Of a DNA stretch of 64,000 nt, positions 16,772-26,496 are shown piece by piece. The position numbers and the translations under genes are program-made. The DNA is from Streptomyces platensis (GTDB lineage Bacteria > Actinomycetota > Actinomycetes > Streptomycetales > Streptomycetaceae): contig NZ_CP023691.1 of assembly GCF_008704855.1 (NCBI RefSeq), forward strand, positions 1,984,001 through 2,048,000, read 5' to 3'. The number at the start of each line of letters is the position of its first letter. Within the stretch, counting starts at the first letter, position 1. The notes beneath the pieces are model-generated. The model saw only the letters and a list, made by a program, of their open reading frames with translations. It was not told where the DNA came from and did no database searches.

Positions 16772-16817
16772 ACGGTGCCGACCCCCGGACGACGAGCGGA
16801 TCCGGGGCTGGCACCGT
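16772..16817. terminator. Bidirectional terminator, phosphoesterase / sprD
   Basis: ACGGTGCC (16772-16779) pairs with GGCACCGT (16810-16817), enclosing an inner CCCCGGA/TCCGGGG stem (16783-16789 and 16801-16807). Confidence 0.7.
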
Positions 16818-16848
16818 GCGCCGGGCTGCTGCGGGGTGTGCCGGTGGG

Positions 16849-17925
16849 TCAGCCGATTTCCGCGCCGTAGGCCTTCAGGGCCTCGGTGACCGGCTGGAAG
16901 AAGGTTTCGCCGCCGTTGGAGCAGTCGCCGCTGCCGCCGGAGGTGAGACCGAGGGCGGACTCGCCGTCGAAGAGCGCGCCGCCGCTGTCACCGGGCTCGG
17001 CGCAGACATCGGTCTGGATCAGACCCTCGACCGTGCCCTCCTGGTAGTTGACGCTGGCGTTCAGCGCCTTGACGGTGCCGTCGTGCACCTGGGTGGTGCT
17101 GCCGCTGCGCTGCACCTTCTCGCCGACGGTGGCCTCCGCGGCCTTGGTGATCTTCTGGCTGCTGCCGTTGTAGAGGTCGACCTCGCTCGGGTGCGCGGTG
17201 TCGCCGGTGTACTTGGCGAGCGAGTAGTCGTCACCGGGGAACTTGGAGTCCTCGGTGGTGGCGATCGCCGAGCCGCCCTGTTTGTCGGACCAGCTCTTGA
17301 TCTCGTTGCCGCAGTGGCCGGCCGTGAGGAAGTGCGGCTGGCCGTCCTTGACGACGTTGAAGCCGAGCGAACAGCGGGCACCGCTCCCCCAGATCGCGTC
17401 GCCGCCGCCGATGAAGGGTTTGAACTGCCCCTTGCTGTGGCGGACCTCGACCTTGTCGCCGAGGCTGTTGGCGACCTTGGTGAGCCGGTCCAGCTTGGCG
17501 CCCTTGACCGTGCGGTCGGCGGTCACCACGACCTTGTTGCTCTGCGGGTCGATGCCCCAGGACGTGCCGGGGATGGTCGCCTTCGACTTCAGCGTCTGCC
17601 GGGCCGAGTCGAGCTGGGCGAAGGTGTGCTTGACGAGTCTGGCTTCCGCCCCCTTCGCCCGTACGGCCTTGGCCGCCGCCTGGTTCACGACGTTGACCAC
17701 CAGCTTCTTGGCCTTGGCGTCATAGAACGCACCGGCGGTGTCCGTCTTGAGGTGGGAGGCGAGCGTGCTCGCCGCCGCCGAGGTCAGCTTGGCGAGCGTC
17801 GGCTTGGGGGCGGGGGCCTGGGACGCGTTGGCGTTGGCGAGGGTGACGGTGGCGGTGGCGGCGAGGGCGAGCGCTCCGGCGCCCGCTATGACGGCGCGCC
17901 GGTCGGTTATGCGTCGGTGCTTCAA
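16849..17925 (-). CDS. sprD: Streptogrisin D-like secreted serine protease (S1E)
   Basis: 358-residue prepro-protease. A signal peptide (about 1-35) is followed by an alpha-lytic-type pro-domain of ~135 residues that acts as a foldase, then the mature enzyme from about residue 172 (GGGDAIWG). The catalytic triad is visible: TAGHC (201-205), DDYSLAKY (Asp near 232-233) and GDSGG (Ser314). The mature sequence is much closer to streptogrisin D of S. griseus than to A or B (AIWGSG start, TAHPSEV, AYGAEIG end). Start is TTG with GGGAGG about 7 nt upstream. Function: extracellular protein degradation and developmental proteolysis. Confidence 0.9.
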   Translation of the reverse strand: MKHRRITDRRAVIAGAGALALAATATVTLANANASQAPAPKPTLAKLTSAAASTLASHLKTDTAGAFYDAKAKKLVVNVVNQAAAKAVRAKGAEARLVKHTFAQLDSARQTLKSKATIPGTSWGIDPQSNKVVVTADRTVKGAKLDRLTKVANSLGDKVEVRHSKGQFKPFIGGGDAIWGSGARCSLGFNVVKDGQPHFLTAGHCGNEIKSWSDKQGGSAIATTEDSKFPGDDYSLAKYTGDTAHPSEVDLYNGSSQKITKAAEATVGEKVQRSGSTTQVHDGTVKALNASVNYQEGTVEGLIQTDVCAEPGDSGGALFDGESALGLTSGGSGDCSNGGETFFQPVTEALKAYGAEIG

Positions 17926-18377
17926 CTCAGGGCCTCCCGTGGGGGAAGAGCCCGGAAACTGTGGGGAGTCGCCCGGGCCCGTGGAGTGAGGGGATCAGGA
18001 CTGGCACGGGTCCGCCCCGCGGAGCGGCGGCTCGGGGAGTCGCGTCCATGCCAAGGTGGAGCCGAGTATTCCCATCCGCCTCACTCGCGCACAAGACCGA
18101 GTTCCGGTCTCATAGGCGGGAGTTCACCACTTCGCCACACGAAGGACACACCGATATCCGTGCACCTCGGCCGAGTGCGGACATCAGCGGACACGCGGAG
18201 AGCACGGCGGACGGCAACGTGTGAGGACTATAGCTGGCCGGAAAACACCGGCCCGGAACCGCCCCCCGGCCCATCGAAAATGCCGTATATACCCGCACCA
18301 AGGGGTACATACGGCATTCAGTGGCACATCAGAAACGCAGTCGGCGCGAGCATCGGAACCTCAGTCGCGCGGGATGC
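17926..18377. other. Promoter region of sprD and 3' region of the slipin gene
   Basis: No gene seen in 452 bp. It contains the hairpin at 18279-18318. The part nearer sprD has no obvious operator. Confidence 0.5.
18279..18318 (-). terminator. AT-containing hairpin, likely terminator of the slipin gene
   Basis: AATGCCGTATATACCC (18279-18294) pairs over 16 bp with 18303-18318, one mismatch, 8-nt loop. On the minus strand the stem runs into TTTTCG, the order expected of an intrinsic terminator. The low GC content of the stem is unusual for this chromosome. Confidence 0.6.
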
Positions 18378-19298
18378 CTACGGGAGATCCTCCACCGGCG
18401 GGAGGTCCGCCAGCTCCGGCGGCAGAGCGGCCTCCGCACCGTGCTCGACGGCCGTACGCGGCGCCCGGGGCGCCGCCGGGGCAGGCCGCTGCACGCCGTC
18501 CCGCTCCGCCTCGGCGGCCGCGGTCTGCGCCTGGGCCTGGAGCCCGGAGCGCTCCAGGAACCGCAGCAGTTCGACCGGGAAAGGCAGGACAAGGGTGGAA
18601 TTCTTCTCCGCGGCGACCGCCACCACGGTCTGGAGCAGTCGCAGTTGCAGCGCCGCGGGCTGGTCGGACATCGCCTCGGCCGCCTCGGCCAGCTTCCGCG
18701 ACGCCTGGAGCTCGGCGTCCGCGTTGATCACCCGGGCCCGCCGGTCGCGAGTGGCCTCCGCCTGGCGGGCCATCGACCGCTTCATCGTCTCCGGCAGCGA
18801 GACATCCTTGATCTCCACCCGGTCGACGGTCACTCCCCAGCCGATGGCCGGGCTGTCCATCATCAGCTCCAGGCCCTGATTGAGCTTCTCGCGGTTGGAC
18901 AGCAGATCGTCCAGCTCGCTCTTACCGATGATCGACCGCAGCGAGGTCTGCGCCATCTGGGAGACCGCGAAGCGGTAGTCCTCGACCCGGATGACCGCGT
19001 CGGCGGCGTCCACGACCTTGAAATAGACGACCGCGTCGACCCGCACCGTGACGTTGTCGCGGGTGATGCCCTCCTGGGCGGGCACCGGCATCGTGACGAT
19101 CTGCATGTTCACCTTGCGCATCCGGTCGATGACCGGAACGATCATGGTGAACCCGGGCTCGCGCACCTCGGAGGCCAGCCGCCCCAGCCGCAGCACCACA
19201 CCGCGTTCGTACTGCTTGACCACCCGCGCCGCCGCCATGAGATACACCGTGCCCGTGCAGGCCAGCGCCACCCCGGCCGTCACCAGTTCTTCGACCAT
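18378..19298 (-). CDS. SPFH-domain protein (slipin/stomatin-like)
   Basis: 306 residues. One N-terminal membrane helix (VTAGVALACTGTVYLMAAA) anchors a Band-7/SPFH domain recognised by VKQYERGVVLRLGR, PGFTMIVPVIDRM and the segment MARQAEATRDRRARVINADA, followed by an Ala/Glu-rich coiled coil and a Pro-rich tail of ~50 residues ending ELADLPPVEDLP. Slipins form large oligomers in lipid microdomains; most act with an NfeD partner, but none is adjacent here. The ATG at 19298 with AGGGAG upstream is preferred to one 17 codons further up. Confidence 0.88.
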   Translation of the reverse strand: MVEELVTAGVALACTGTVYLMAAARVVKQYERGVVLRLGRLASEVREPGFTMIVPVIDRMRKVNMQIVTMPVPAQEGITRDNVTVRVDAVVYFKVVDAADAVIRVEDYRFAVSQMAQTSLRSIIGKSELDDLLSNREKLNQGLELMMDSPAIGWGVTVDRVEIKDVSLPETMKRSMARQAEATRDRRARVINADAELQASRKLAEAAEAMSDQPAALQLRLLQTVVAVAAEKNSTLVLPFPVELLRFLERSGLQAQAQTAAAEAERDGVQRPAPAAPRAPRTAVEHGAEAALPPELADLPPVEDLP

Positions 19299-19398
19299 CA
19301 CGGCTCCCTGAACATGTGCCGCACGCGTCTGAATCGCGCTGTTTACCATGGTATGCCCGGCTCGGGAGGGCGGTCGAGGCTCAGGGCGGACACGGCCG

Positions 19399-19426
19399 GG
19401 CCCCCGTCCGCCGGCGGACGGGGGCC
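19399..19426 (-). terminator. Perfect palindrome, terminator of sprB
   Basis: A 28-bp perfect palindrome with GGCCCCCGTCCGCC as half, about 100 bp after the sprB stop and before the slipin start. Confidence 0.7.
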
Positions 19427-19526
19427 GTCATACCGCCGGAGCCAGGTCCGGCGTTCGTGCGGGGTTCCCGCCGTACGGACCCGGGGCCGCGCGATCCCGG
19501 GCCGTACGGACTTCAGCCGGCCGGCG

Positions 19527-20435
19527 TCAGTAGACGCTCACGCCGTACGCGCTGAGCGCCTCGGTGACCGGCTGGAAGAACGTGGTACCGCCGGAGGTGC
19601 AGTCACCGCTGCCACCGGAGGTGAGGCCGAGCGCCTTGGTCCCGGAGTAGAGGGGGCCCCCGCTGTCGCCGGGCTCGGCACAGACCGTGGTCTGGATGAG
19701 GCCGGAGACGATGTCGCCGCCGCCGTAGTTCACGGTGGCGTTCAGGGCGGTGACCTTGCCGCTGTGGATGCCGGTGGTGGAGCCCCGGCGGGTGACCGAC
19801 TGGCCGACACTCGGGGTGCCGGCGCTGGTGATGTCCTGGCTGCCGACCATGCCGGCGTGGGCCACGGAGGAGTTCGTGTACTTCACGATGCCGTAGTCGT
19901 TGCCGGGGAAGCTGGAGCCGGCGGTCGGGCCGATGCTCGTGGTGTGCGAGGAGTTGGTGTACCACGGCGGGTTGCCGTCGGTGCAGTGACCGGCCGTCAG
20001 GAAGTAATAGGTACTGCCGCTGCGGACGTTGAAGCCGAGCGAGCAGCGCCAGCTGGGTGCGTAGATGGCGTCGCCGCCGGAGATGAACTTGCGGAAGGTG
20101 CCCGCGATGCGGTCGATCCGGACCGCGTCGGCATTGCTGCCCGCGGCCCGCTCGATCTTGGCGATCTCCGCCCGGGAGACCGTGCGGTCGGCGGTGACGA
20201 CCAGGGTGCCGGTCGCGCTGTCGACCCGCCAGGCGGTGCCGGGGACATCCGCGGCGCGTACCGCGTTCCCGGCGGCGGAGAGCTGGGCGGCGCTGAACTT
20301 CGGTGCGGGAGCGGGGTTCTGTGCGTGGGCGTTCGGGATGGCGATGGCACCGACGGCCACCAGTCCGGACGCCACGGCGATCAGCCGGGTGCGTCTCGCC
20401 ACGCCGCTGCGGGGGGTGGTGCGCTCGTTCCTCAC
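19527..20435 (-). CDS. sprB: Streptogrisin B-like secreted serine protease (S1E)
   Basis: 302-residue prepro-protease. Signal peptide with AHA cut near 38, short pro-domain (~79 residues), mature enzyme from Ile118 (ISGGDAIY). Triad: TAGHC (147-151), PGNDYG (Asp180), GDSGG (Ser258). Segments such as [14 protein letters not shown] and the end [12 protein letters not shown] are nearly those of S. griseus protease B, so orthology is likely. SGPB prefers large hydrophobic P1 residues. GTG start with GGAGG 6 nt upstream. It is separated from sprD only by the slipin gene and both point leftward, but each has its own terminator, so they are not one operon. Confidence 0.93.
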   Translation of the reverse strand: MRNERTTPRSGVARRTRLIAVASGLVAVGAIAIPNAHAQNPAPAPKFSAAQLSAAGNAVRAADVPGTAWRVDSATGTLVVTADRTVSRAEIAKIERAAGSNADAVRIDRIAGTFRKFISGGDAIYAPSWRCSLGFNVRSGSTYYFLTAGHCTDGNPPWYTNSSHTTSIGPTAGSSFPGNDYGIVKYTNSSVAHAGMVGSQDITSAGTPSVGQSVTRRGSTTGIHSGKVTALNATVNYGGGDIVSGLIQTTVCAEPGDSGGPLYSGTKALGLTSGGSGDCTSGGTTFFQPVTEALSAYGVSVY

Positions 20436-21269
20436 TGATTCCTCCGAGGGGATCGGGGGCCGCCGGTGGGCGGCCGGTGAGGCGCAGCCAAAGGGCACGC
20501 AAGAATCCGCACGTTCATTTTCGGCGTGCCCCTGACAAGCGCTGAGCGGAGTCTCGGGCGCACCACCCCCGCGGCGCAAGAGGTCCGCACCAACGTCTCC
20601 CGCCCGGCACCCGCCCGCACTCCCCCCACCACGCCCAAAAACTCCGCCCCGGCAGCCACATTGACGACTGCCGGGGCGGCGCTGACCCCCTCGGTCGCGG
20701 ATGGGACGAATCAGCGGACGATACGGTTCCGCCCCGCCCGCGGACCTCCTCGGTACCGCGGTCCGGGCAGGCGGTGAAACGTGGCGCGAATGATGCGCCC
20801 GACCCCCCGGCCGGGGGGCGTGAAACCCACCCGGAATGCCGCGCTCCGGCTGCCATCGTCGGACAATCGGCTCGCTCAACTTTCGAGGGAAGGGGGTCCG
20901 GTGGACACAGGTCGGAATCCGCCGCAGCGTCAACACCCCTCCGATGGGCCAGTCTCCCGATCATCGGGCCACCCCGTGCCCCTCCGCCGAGTCCATTGGC
21001 ATTTGCCCTGGTCCCGTGCGCGAACCGACCCGGGGGTCAGCTCCGTTTTCTTGCCCGCACCGGCCCCGCTCACCCGATAGAGTACCGACCGTGATGTTCG
21101 TCGTACTGTCAGTTTCCTTACGGGGCGCGTAAGCTGATGCTGCGCCACCCTCTTTGCACCAGATGTGTCACGAACCCCCCGTGCGGCGGCTATCCACTTG
21201 GCACACCCTCCGCCTCATGAACGACGATAGGGGCGGACACGCAGAGACCGCGGGTGAGAGGAGGCGTCA
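20436..21269. other. 834-bp divergent region between sprB and the sepF-like gene
   Basis: No reading frame here shows recognisable homology. It holds the 12-bp-arm hairpin at 20644-20679. It must also contain two promoters, near 20450 and 21100-21250. The stretch 21080-21150 is relatively AT-rich. Confidence 0.5.
20644..20679. terminator. Orphan terminator-like hairpin in the sprB/sepF divergent region
   Basis: CCGCCCCGGCAG (20644-20655) is perfectly complementary to 20668-20679, 12-nt loop. No annotated gene ends here in either direction, so it may terminate an unseen short transcript or sit in a long 5' leader. Confidence 0.45.
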
Positions 21270-21719
21270 ATGGGATCGGTGCGCAAGGCGAGTGCCTGGC
21301 TTGGCCTCGTCGACGACAGTGATGACGAGCGCTACTACGACGACGACTACGCCGAGGGACCCGATGCCGGTGACTCGGGCGACAGCCCCTGGGTCACCGA
21401 CCCCCGGGTCCGAGTGGCCGACGAGGCCGCCCATGACCAGGGCACCCGCATCGCCACGGTCTCCCCGGAGAGCTTCCGGGACGCCCGCGGCATCGGCGAA
21501 CTGTTCCGGGACGGCGTGCCGGTGATCGTCAATCTGACGGCGATGGAGTCCTCCGACGCGAAGCGGGTGGTGGACTTCGCGGCCGGCCTGACGTTCGGTC
21601 TGCGCGGTTCGATCGAGCGGGTCGCCACCCGCGTGTTCCTGCTGACCCCCGCCGACTACAAGGTGGTCAGCGGGGAGGCCCGCGGCCACCGCAACGGCGG
21701 CTTCTTCAACCAGAGTTGA
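21270..21719 (+). CDS. SepF-family cell-division protein (paralogue outside the division cluster)
   Basis: 149 residues: a short N-terminal segment [14 protein letters not shown] that may be an amphipathic membrane anchor, an Asp/Glu/Tyr-rich linker ([16 protein letters not shown]), then the SepF core ([50 protein letters not shown]). SepF binds the FtsZ tail and membrane; Streptomyces encode several homologues, the main one beside ftsZ. No division gene is adjacent here, so this is an accessory copy whose role in sporulation septation is inferred. ATG with GGAGG upstream. Confidence 0.92.
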   Translation: MGSVRKASAWLGLVDDSDDERYYDDDYAEGPDAGDSGDSPWVTDPRVRVADEAAHDQGTRIATVSPESFRDARGIGELFRDGVPVIVNLTAMESSDAKRVVDFAAGLTFGLRGSIERVATRVFLLTPADYKVVSGEARGHRNGGFFNQS

Positions 21720-21747
21720 GCCGGCCGACGGGTGTCCGGACGGAGGT

Positions 21748-21789
21748 CCGGGGGCCCGCGGCGGCAGCTACCGGCGCGCCGGCCCCCGG
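21748..21789. terminator. Bidirectional terminator
   Basis: CCGGGGGCC (21748-21756) pairs with GGCCCCCGG (21781-21789) between convergent genes. Confidence 0.55.
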
Positions 21790-21823
21790 CTGAGGCAGTG
21801 CCCCGCTCAACGGGCGAGGCCGC

Positions 21824-23020
21824 TCACCGGAAGGCGTCCAGGCCGGTGAGCGCCTTGCCCAGCACCAGCTGGTGCATCTCGACGGTGCCCTCGTAGGTGA
21901 GCACCGATTCGAGGTTGGTCGCATGCCGCATGACGGGGTACTCCAGCGAGATCCCGTTGGCACCGAGAATCGTCCGGGCCGTGCGGCAGATCTCGATCGC
22001 CTCCCGTACGTTGTTCAGCTTGCCGAAGCTGATCTGCTCGGGGCGCAGCCGCCCCGCGTCCATCCGCTGCCCCAGATGATGGGCCAGCAGGATCCCCTTG
22101 TGCAGTTCGACCGCCATGTCGGCGAGCTTGGCCTGGGTGAGCTGGAAGCCGCCGATCGGCTTGCCGAACTGTTCCCGTGTCTTCGCGTAGTCCAGCGCCG
22201 CCTCGAAGCTGGCGCGCGCGGCTCCCATGGAGCCCCAGACGATGCCGTAGCGGGCGTGGCTGAGACAGCCGAGGGGGCCGCGCAGTCCGGTGACCTCGGG
22301 GAGCACCGCGTCGGCCGGCAGCCGTACGTCGTCCATGACGAGTTCGCTGGTCACCGAGGCACGCAGGGACCACTTATGGGTGATTTCGGGGGCCGAGAAC
22401 CCGGGGCTGCCGGTGGGGACCACGAAGCCGCGGATGCCGTCGTCCGTCTGTGCCCAGACGACCGCGACACCGGCGACCGAGCCATTGGTGATCCACATCT
22501 TGCGCCCGTTGAGCACCCAGTCCCCGCCGTCGCGCTTGGCGTACGTCCGCATCGCGGCGGGGTCGGAGCCGTGGTCGGGTTCGGTCAGGCCGAAGCAGCC
22601 GATGATCTCGCCGGCCGCCATTGCGGGCAGCCACCGCTGCTTCTGCTCCTCGGAGCCGAAGCGCCAGATCGCGTACATGGCGAGCGAGCCCTGGACGGAG
22701 ACCAGCGAGCGGATACCGGAGTCGGCGGCCTCCAGCTCCAGGCAGGCCAGACCGTACTGGACGGCGGAGGCGCCCGCGCAGCCGTAGCCGGTCAGGGACA
22801 TTCCGAGCGCGCCGAGGGAGCCGAGCTCACGGGCGAGTTCGCGGATGCCGGGGAGTTCGCCGCGCTCGTACCAGTCGGCGATCTGCGGCAGCACCCGGTC
22901 GGCGGCCCACCGGCGGACGGTGTCCCGTACGGCGCGGTCCTCGTCGGTCAGCAGATCGTCGAGGCCCAGGGGGTCGCTGGGGTCGAACGGCGGAAGCGTC
23001 GAGGACGGCGGTGCGGACAT
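21824..23020 (-). CDS. Acyl-CoA dehydrogenase, glutaryl-CoA dehydrogenase type
   Basis: 398 residues, FAD enzyme of acyl-CoA oxidation. Family signatures are GCFGLTEPDHGSDPAAM, WITNGSVAGVAVVWAQT and KTREQFGKPIGGFQLTQ. Two points favour glutaryl-CoA dehydrogenase: the Arg in IRSLVSVQGSLAM that binds the distal carboxylate in the human enzyme, and the catalytic base Glu377 in YEGTVEMHQLVLGKALTG at the GCDH position. It would oxidise and decarboxylate glutaryl-CoA to crotonyl-CoA in lysine/tryptophan breakdown. No pathway neighbours are present, so the substrate remains inferred. Confidence 0.85.
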   Translation of the reverse strand: MSAPPSSTLPPFDPSDPLGLDDLLTDEDRAVRDTVRRWAADRVLPQIADWYERGELPGIRELARELGSLGALGMSLTGYGCAGASAVQYGLACLELEAADSGIRSLVSVQGSLAMYAIWRFGSEEQKQRWLPAMAAGEIIGCFGLTEPDHGSDPAAMRTYAKRDGGDWVLNGRKMWITNGSVAGVAVVWAQTDDGIRGFVVPTGSPGFSAPEITHKWSLRASVTSELVMDDVRLPADAVLPEVTGLRGPLGCLSHARYGIVWGSMGAARASFEAALDYAKTREQFGKPIGGFQLTQAKLADMAVELHKGILLAHHLGQRMDAGRLRPEQISFGKLNNVREAIEICRTARTILGANGISLEYPVMRHATNLESVLTYEGTVEMHQLVLGKALTGLDAFR

Positions 23021-23157
23021 GGCGGGGCCTCCGGCGGATCAGCGCGAAAAACTAGCAGTGGTAGTTATTTGCGCTTCCGACGGTACGGGCCGCGGTGCCG
23101 CGCGGCAAGGGTCACCGCCGCGCGGCGGGGCAGGGACACCCGGGAGGAGAGCCGGGG

Positions 23158-24801
23158 TCAGCGGCCGGAGTTCGCCGGGGCGGGCTCGCTGCTGCCACGG
23201 CCGGCGCCCTCACCCGGGGCGGGCTCACCGTCCGCCTCCGCACGCTCCGTGGAGTCCGCCGCCCGGCGCGGCAGCCGCAGTGCGATCCCCGCGCCGACCA
23301 GCAGCAGCACGGCGCTGGCGACGAGGGTGACATGCAGCCCGCGGACGAAGGAGTCCCGGGCGGCCTCCCGCAGAGCGGCGCGAGCGGGGCCGTCCAGACC
23401 GGCGGCAACCTTGTAGGCCTCGCCGAGGGAGTGCGCCGCCGAGGCGGAGGCCCGTGCGGGGACGCCGTCGACGTGGTTCAGGCCCGGGGCGTAGGCGGCG
23501 TTCATGACGCTGCCGAGCAGGGCGACACCGATACCGGCGCCGAGCTGGTAGGAGGTCTCGCCGATCGCGGCGGCACCGCCGGACTGTTCGGCGGGCGCCT
23601 CGCTGAGCATCGACTCGTAGGCACCGAACAGCGTGGACTGGAAACCGAAGCCGAGCAGCACAAAGCCCAGGGACAGCAGCCAGAGGCAGTCCTGAGAGCT
23701 CATCGCGGTCAGACAGAGCACCGCGACAGCGGTCAGCACGAAGCCGAGGGAGACCATCGCGCGCGGGCCCAGGACCTGAAGCATCTTCGAGCCGGTGAGG
23801 CCGGCGGCCATCGCGGCGAAGACCAGCGGCAGCATCCGCAGTCCGGTCTCCAGCGGGCTCAGTCCGAGGACGAGCTGGAGGTACTGAACGGCGATCAGCT
23901 GAAGGCCCACCAGGGCGAGCATGGCCAGCACGATGCAGCCGACGGAGGTGCCGAACGCGGGCCGGGCGAACAGCCGCACATCGATCAGCGGGTCCTTGCG
24001 GCGGCGCTGGCGGCGGACGAAGAGGACCAGCAGCAGGACGCCGAGGACGATGGGCAGCAGCGTGGTCGGGCCCACCACGGCCGCACCGCTGCCGATCCGC
24101 TTCACGCCGAGGACGATCCCCAGCACACCGAGCGCCGCGACGATCGCACCGATCACGTCCCAGGGGCCGTTGCGCTCACCGCGCGACTCCGGCAGCAGCC
24201 ACCGCCCTATCAGCAGCATCGCGGCCATCATCGGGATGTTGATGAGGAAGACCGAGCCCCACCAGAAGTTCTCGACGAGGAAGCCGCCGAGGACCGGGCC
24301 GACCGCGGCACCGACCGCGGCCACCGCGCTCCATACGCCGATGGCGACCGCGCGCTCGCGCCGGTCGGGGAAGACCTGCCGCAGGATCGACAGCGTGGCC
24401 GGCATGATCATGGCGCCGCCGATGCCGAGCAGGGCGCGGGCGACCATCAGGATCTGCGGATTGGGCGCGAGGGCGGCGGCGGCCGAGGCCAGGCCGAAGA
24501 GGCCGTAGCCGAGAAGGAGGACGCGGCGGCGGCCGACGCGGTCGCCGAGGGTGCCGAAGAGGATCAGCAGTGAGGCCGCGATCAGCGGATAGACGTCGAC
24601 GATCCAGAGGAGCTCGACGGGTCCCGGTCGCAGGTCCTCGGTGACCGAGGGCACGGCGACGTACAGGATCGTGGTGTCCAGCGCGACGAAGAGCAGGCTG
24701 ACGCAGAGCACGATCAGCACGGTCCAGCGGTTCGCACCACCACGTGAAAGCCGGGGAACACCAGCCGTCCGTCCACTGCCGGACGTGGTCGTCCCGGACA
24801 T
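23158..24801 (-). CDS. DHA2-family (EmrB/QacA, 14-TM) MFS drug exporter
   Basis: 547 residues with fourteen predicted transmembrane helices. Motif A appears as GTLGDRVGRRRVLLLG and the exporter-specific motif C as AVGAAVGPVLGGFLVE; LDTTILYVAVPSV is the usual first helix of DHA2 proton antiporters. It would expel hydrophobic drugs in exchange for protons. The C-terminus has a disordered Glu/Ala/Pro/Gly tail of ~45 residues. ATG preceded by GGAGGTG. No regulator is adjacent. Confidence 0.88.
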   Translation of the reverse strand: MSGTTTSGSGRTAGVPRLSRGGANRWTVLIVLCVSLLFVALDTTILYVAVPSVTEDLRPGPVELLWIVDVYPLIAASLLILFGTLGDRVGRRRVLLLGYGLFGLASAAAALAPNPQILMVARALLGIGGAMIMPATLSILRQVFPDRRERAVAIGVWSAVAAVGAAVGPVLGGFLVENFWWGSVFLINIPMMAAMLLIGRWLLPESRGERNGPWDVIGAIVAALGVLGIVLGVKRIGSGAAVVGPTTLLPIVLGVLLLVLFVRRQRRRKDPLIDVRLFARPAFGTSVGCIVLAMLALVGLQLIAVQYLQLVLGLSPLETGLRMLPLVFAAMAAGLTGSKMLQVLGPRAMVSLGFVLTAVAVLCLTAMSSQDCLWLLSLGFVLLGFGFQSTLFGAYESMLSEAPAEQSGGAAAIGETSYQLGAGIGVALLGSVMNAAYAPGLNHVDGVPARASASAAHSLGEAYKVAAGLDGPARAALREAARDSFVRGLHVTLVASAVLLLVGAGIALRLPRRAADSTERAEADGEPAPGEGAGRGSSEPAPANSGR

Positions 24802-25013
24802 GCAGCACCTCCAGTCATGCTCTCGCGGCCACGGAACAGGGCGCGAAAACGCCCCGGGCGAACCGGCGGCACGGGCGAGTTAAGACGCTCAGACTACGCG
24901 AGTCCCGTGGCGTGCCGCGTGGCTCACCTCACGATGAGACGCTCATCGCAGCGCCATGCGTTCCCCCACCAGCCGTCGGCAGTCGTTCTTCGGCCACCTG
25001 GATAATCGTCCCG

Positions 25014-26207
25014 ATGAACGATCTTGCCTCCGCCGCCGTTCCCGGCCGGACCCCGTACGACGGATCCGTCGTACGGGCCGCGCTGCGCCGGGCCGCGCCC
25101 GCGCTGCTGGCGTACGCGGCGATCCGGCTGCTGGGCATCGTGGCCCTCGCCCTCTGGTCGGCGGCCGACGGCAAGAACTGGCACACCCTGCTGGCCGCCC
25201 GCTGGGACGCGCTCTGGTACACCCGGGTCGCCGAGCAGGGCTACGGCTACACCGTCACGCTGCCCACCGGCGAGGTGCACTCCAACCTGGCCTTCTTCCC
25301 GCTGTTCCCCTGGCTGGAGCGCGGCCTGTCGGCACTCACGACGCTGTCGCCCGCCGACGCCGGGCTGTTGGTGGCCTGGCTGGCTTCGCTGGGTGCGGCC
25401 TGGGCGCTGTACACGACCGGAGAGCGGCTGCACGGGCCGCGGGCCGGGGTCGCGCTCGCGGCGCTGTGGGCCGCGCTGCCGGTCGGGATCGTGCAGTCGA
25501 TGGCGTACTCGGAGGCGCTGTTCACCGCGCTCGCGGCCTGGAGTCTGTACGCCGTGCTCACGGAGCGCTGGGTGTGGGCGGGGGTGCTGTCCTCGCTGGC
25601 CGGGCTGACCCGGCCGGTGGGCGCGGCGGTGGTGGTGGCCGTGTGGCTCACCGCGGCGGTGACGCTGTGGCGGGAGCGGGCCGGCGGGGCACGGCTGCGC
25701 ACGGCGCCGCTCCGGCACCCGGGGATGCTGCCCGGTGTGCTGCTCGCACCGCTCGGCTGGTGTGGCTACTTCCTGTGGGTCGGGGCGCGGCAGGGCTCGT
25801 TCACCGGCTATCTCGACGTCCAGGAAGGCTGGGGCAACGGCTTCGACGGGGGGATCGCGTTCGGCTCCTTCGTCCGGCACCAGCTGTCGGGGCCGGCGTT
25901 CGCGGCCGGACTCGCACTGGTCGTCGGCGTCGGACTGGTGATCTGGCTCCACGTGCACGGGGTGCGGCAGGGGCAGCCGCTGCCGCTGGCGGTCTACGGC
26001 GGGGCGGTGCTGGTGCTCGCGCTGACCGCCAAGGGCTACTTCGGGTCCAAGCCCCGGCTGATGATGCCGGCCTACCCGCTGCTGCTGCCCCTGGCGGTGG
26101 CGCTCGCGCGAAGACGCCCGGTGTGGACCTGGCTGGTCGTCGGGGTGACGGCGGTGGGCTCCGCGGTCTACGGGGCGTTCTGGCTGAACGGTTCGGGCCC
26201 GCCATGA
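25014..26207 (+). CDS. GT-C-fold membrane glycosyltransferase (PIG-V/mannosyltransferase-like)
   Basis: 397 residues, about nine to ten transmembrane segments. The first extracytoplasmic loop carries ARWDALWYTRVAEQGY, an acidic DxxWY-type motif typical of GT-C enzymes that use polyprenyl-phosphate sugars, and HSNLAFFPLFPWLER follows as in PIG-V-like proteins. Probably adds mannose to a lipid or secreted protein on the outer face of the membrane. The ATG at 25014 has no strong ribosome-binding site. It stands alone between the divergent exporter and the PAP2 gene. Confidence 0.7.
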   Translation: MNDLASAAVPGRTPYDGSVVRAALRRAAPALLAYAAIRLLGIVALALWSAADGKNWHTLLAARWDALWYTRVAEQGYGYTVTLPTGEVHSNLAFFPLFPWLERGLSALTTLSPADAGLLVAWLASLGAAWALYTTGERLHGPRAGVALAALWAALPVGIVQSMAYSEALFTALAAWSLYAVLTERWVWAGVLSSLAGLTRPVGAAVVVAVWLTAAVTLWRERAGGARLRTAPLRHPGMLPGVLLAPLGWCGYFLWVGARQGSFTGYLDVQEGWGNGFDGGIAFGSFVRHQLSGPAFAAGLALVVGVGLVIWLHVHGVRQGQPLPLAVYGGAVLVLALTAKGYFGSKPRLMMPAYPLLLPLAVALARRRPVWTWLVVGVTAVGSAVYGAFWLNGSGPP

Positions 26208-26496
26208 CCTCCCGTCGACACTCCGCGTAATCGATCGAGTCCGCTCCGTGAGCACTGCCGGCGAGGGAACGTCACGCTACCCATGAGCGAATAGCCGATA
26301 AACTCCGGAGGGGAAAAGAAGATAAGGCGCTCAGGGTGACGACACGCGCATGCGCGGAGCCGATGGAAAATCGCCGGGAATTCCCTTCCAAATCCCTGCG
26401 GCCAAGCCTCGATTGAGACACATTCCACATCACATCGTCATTACAAAGCGCACAGTTTGACCAAGCACCTACATCACACGCGGTAACGTCGATTGA

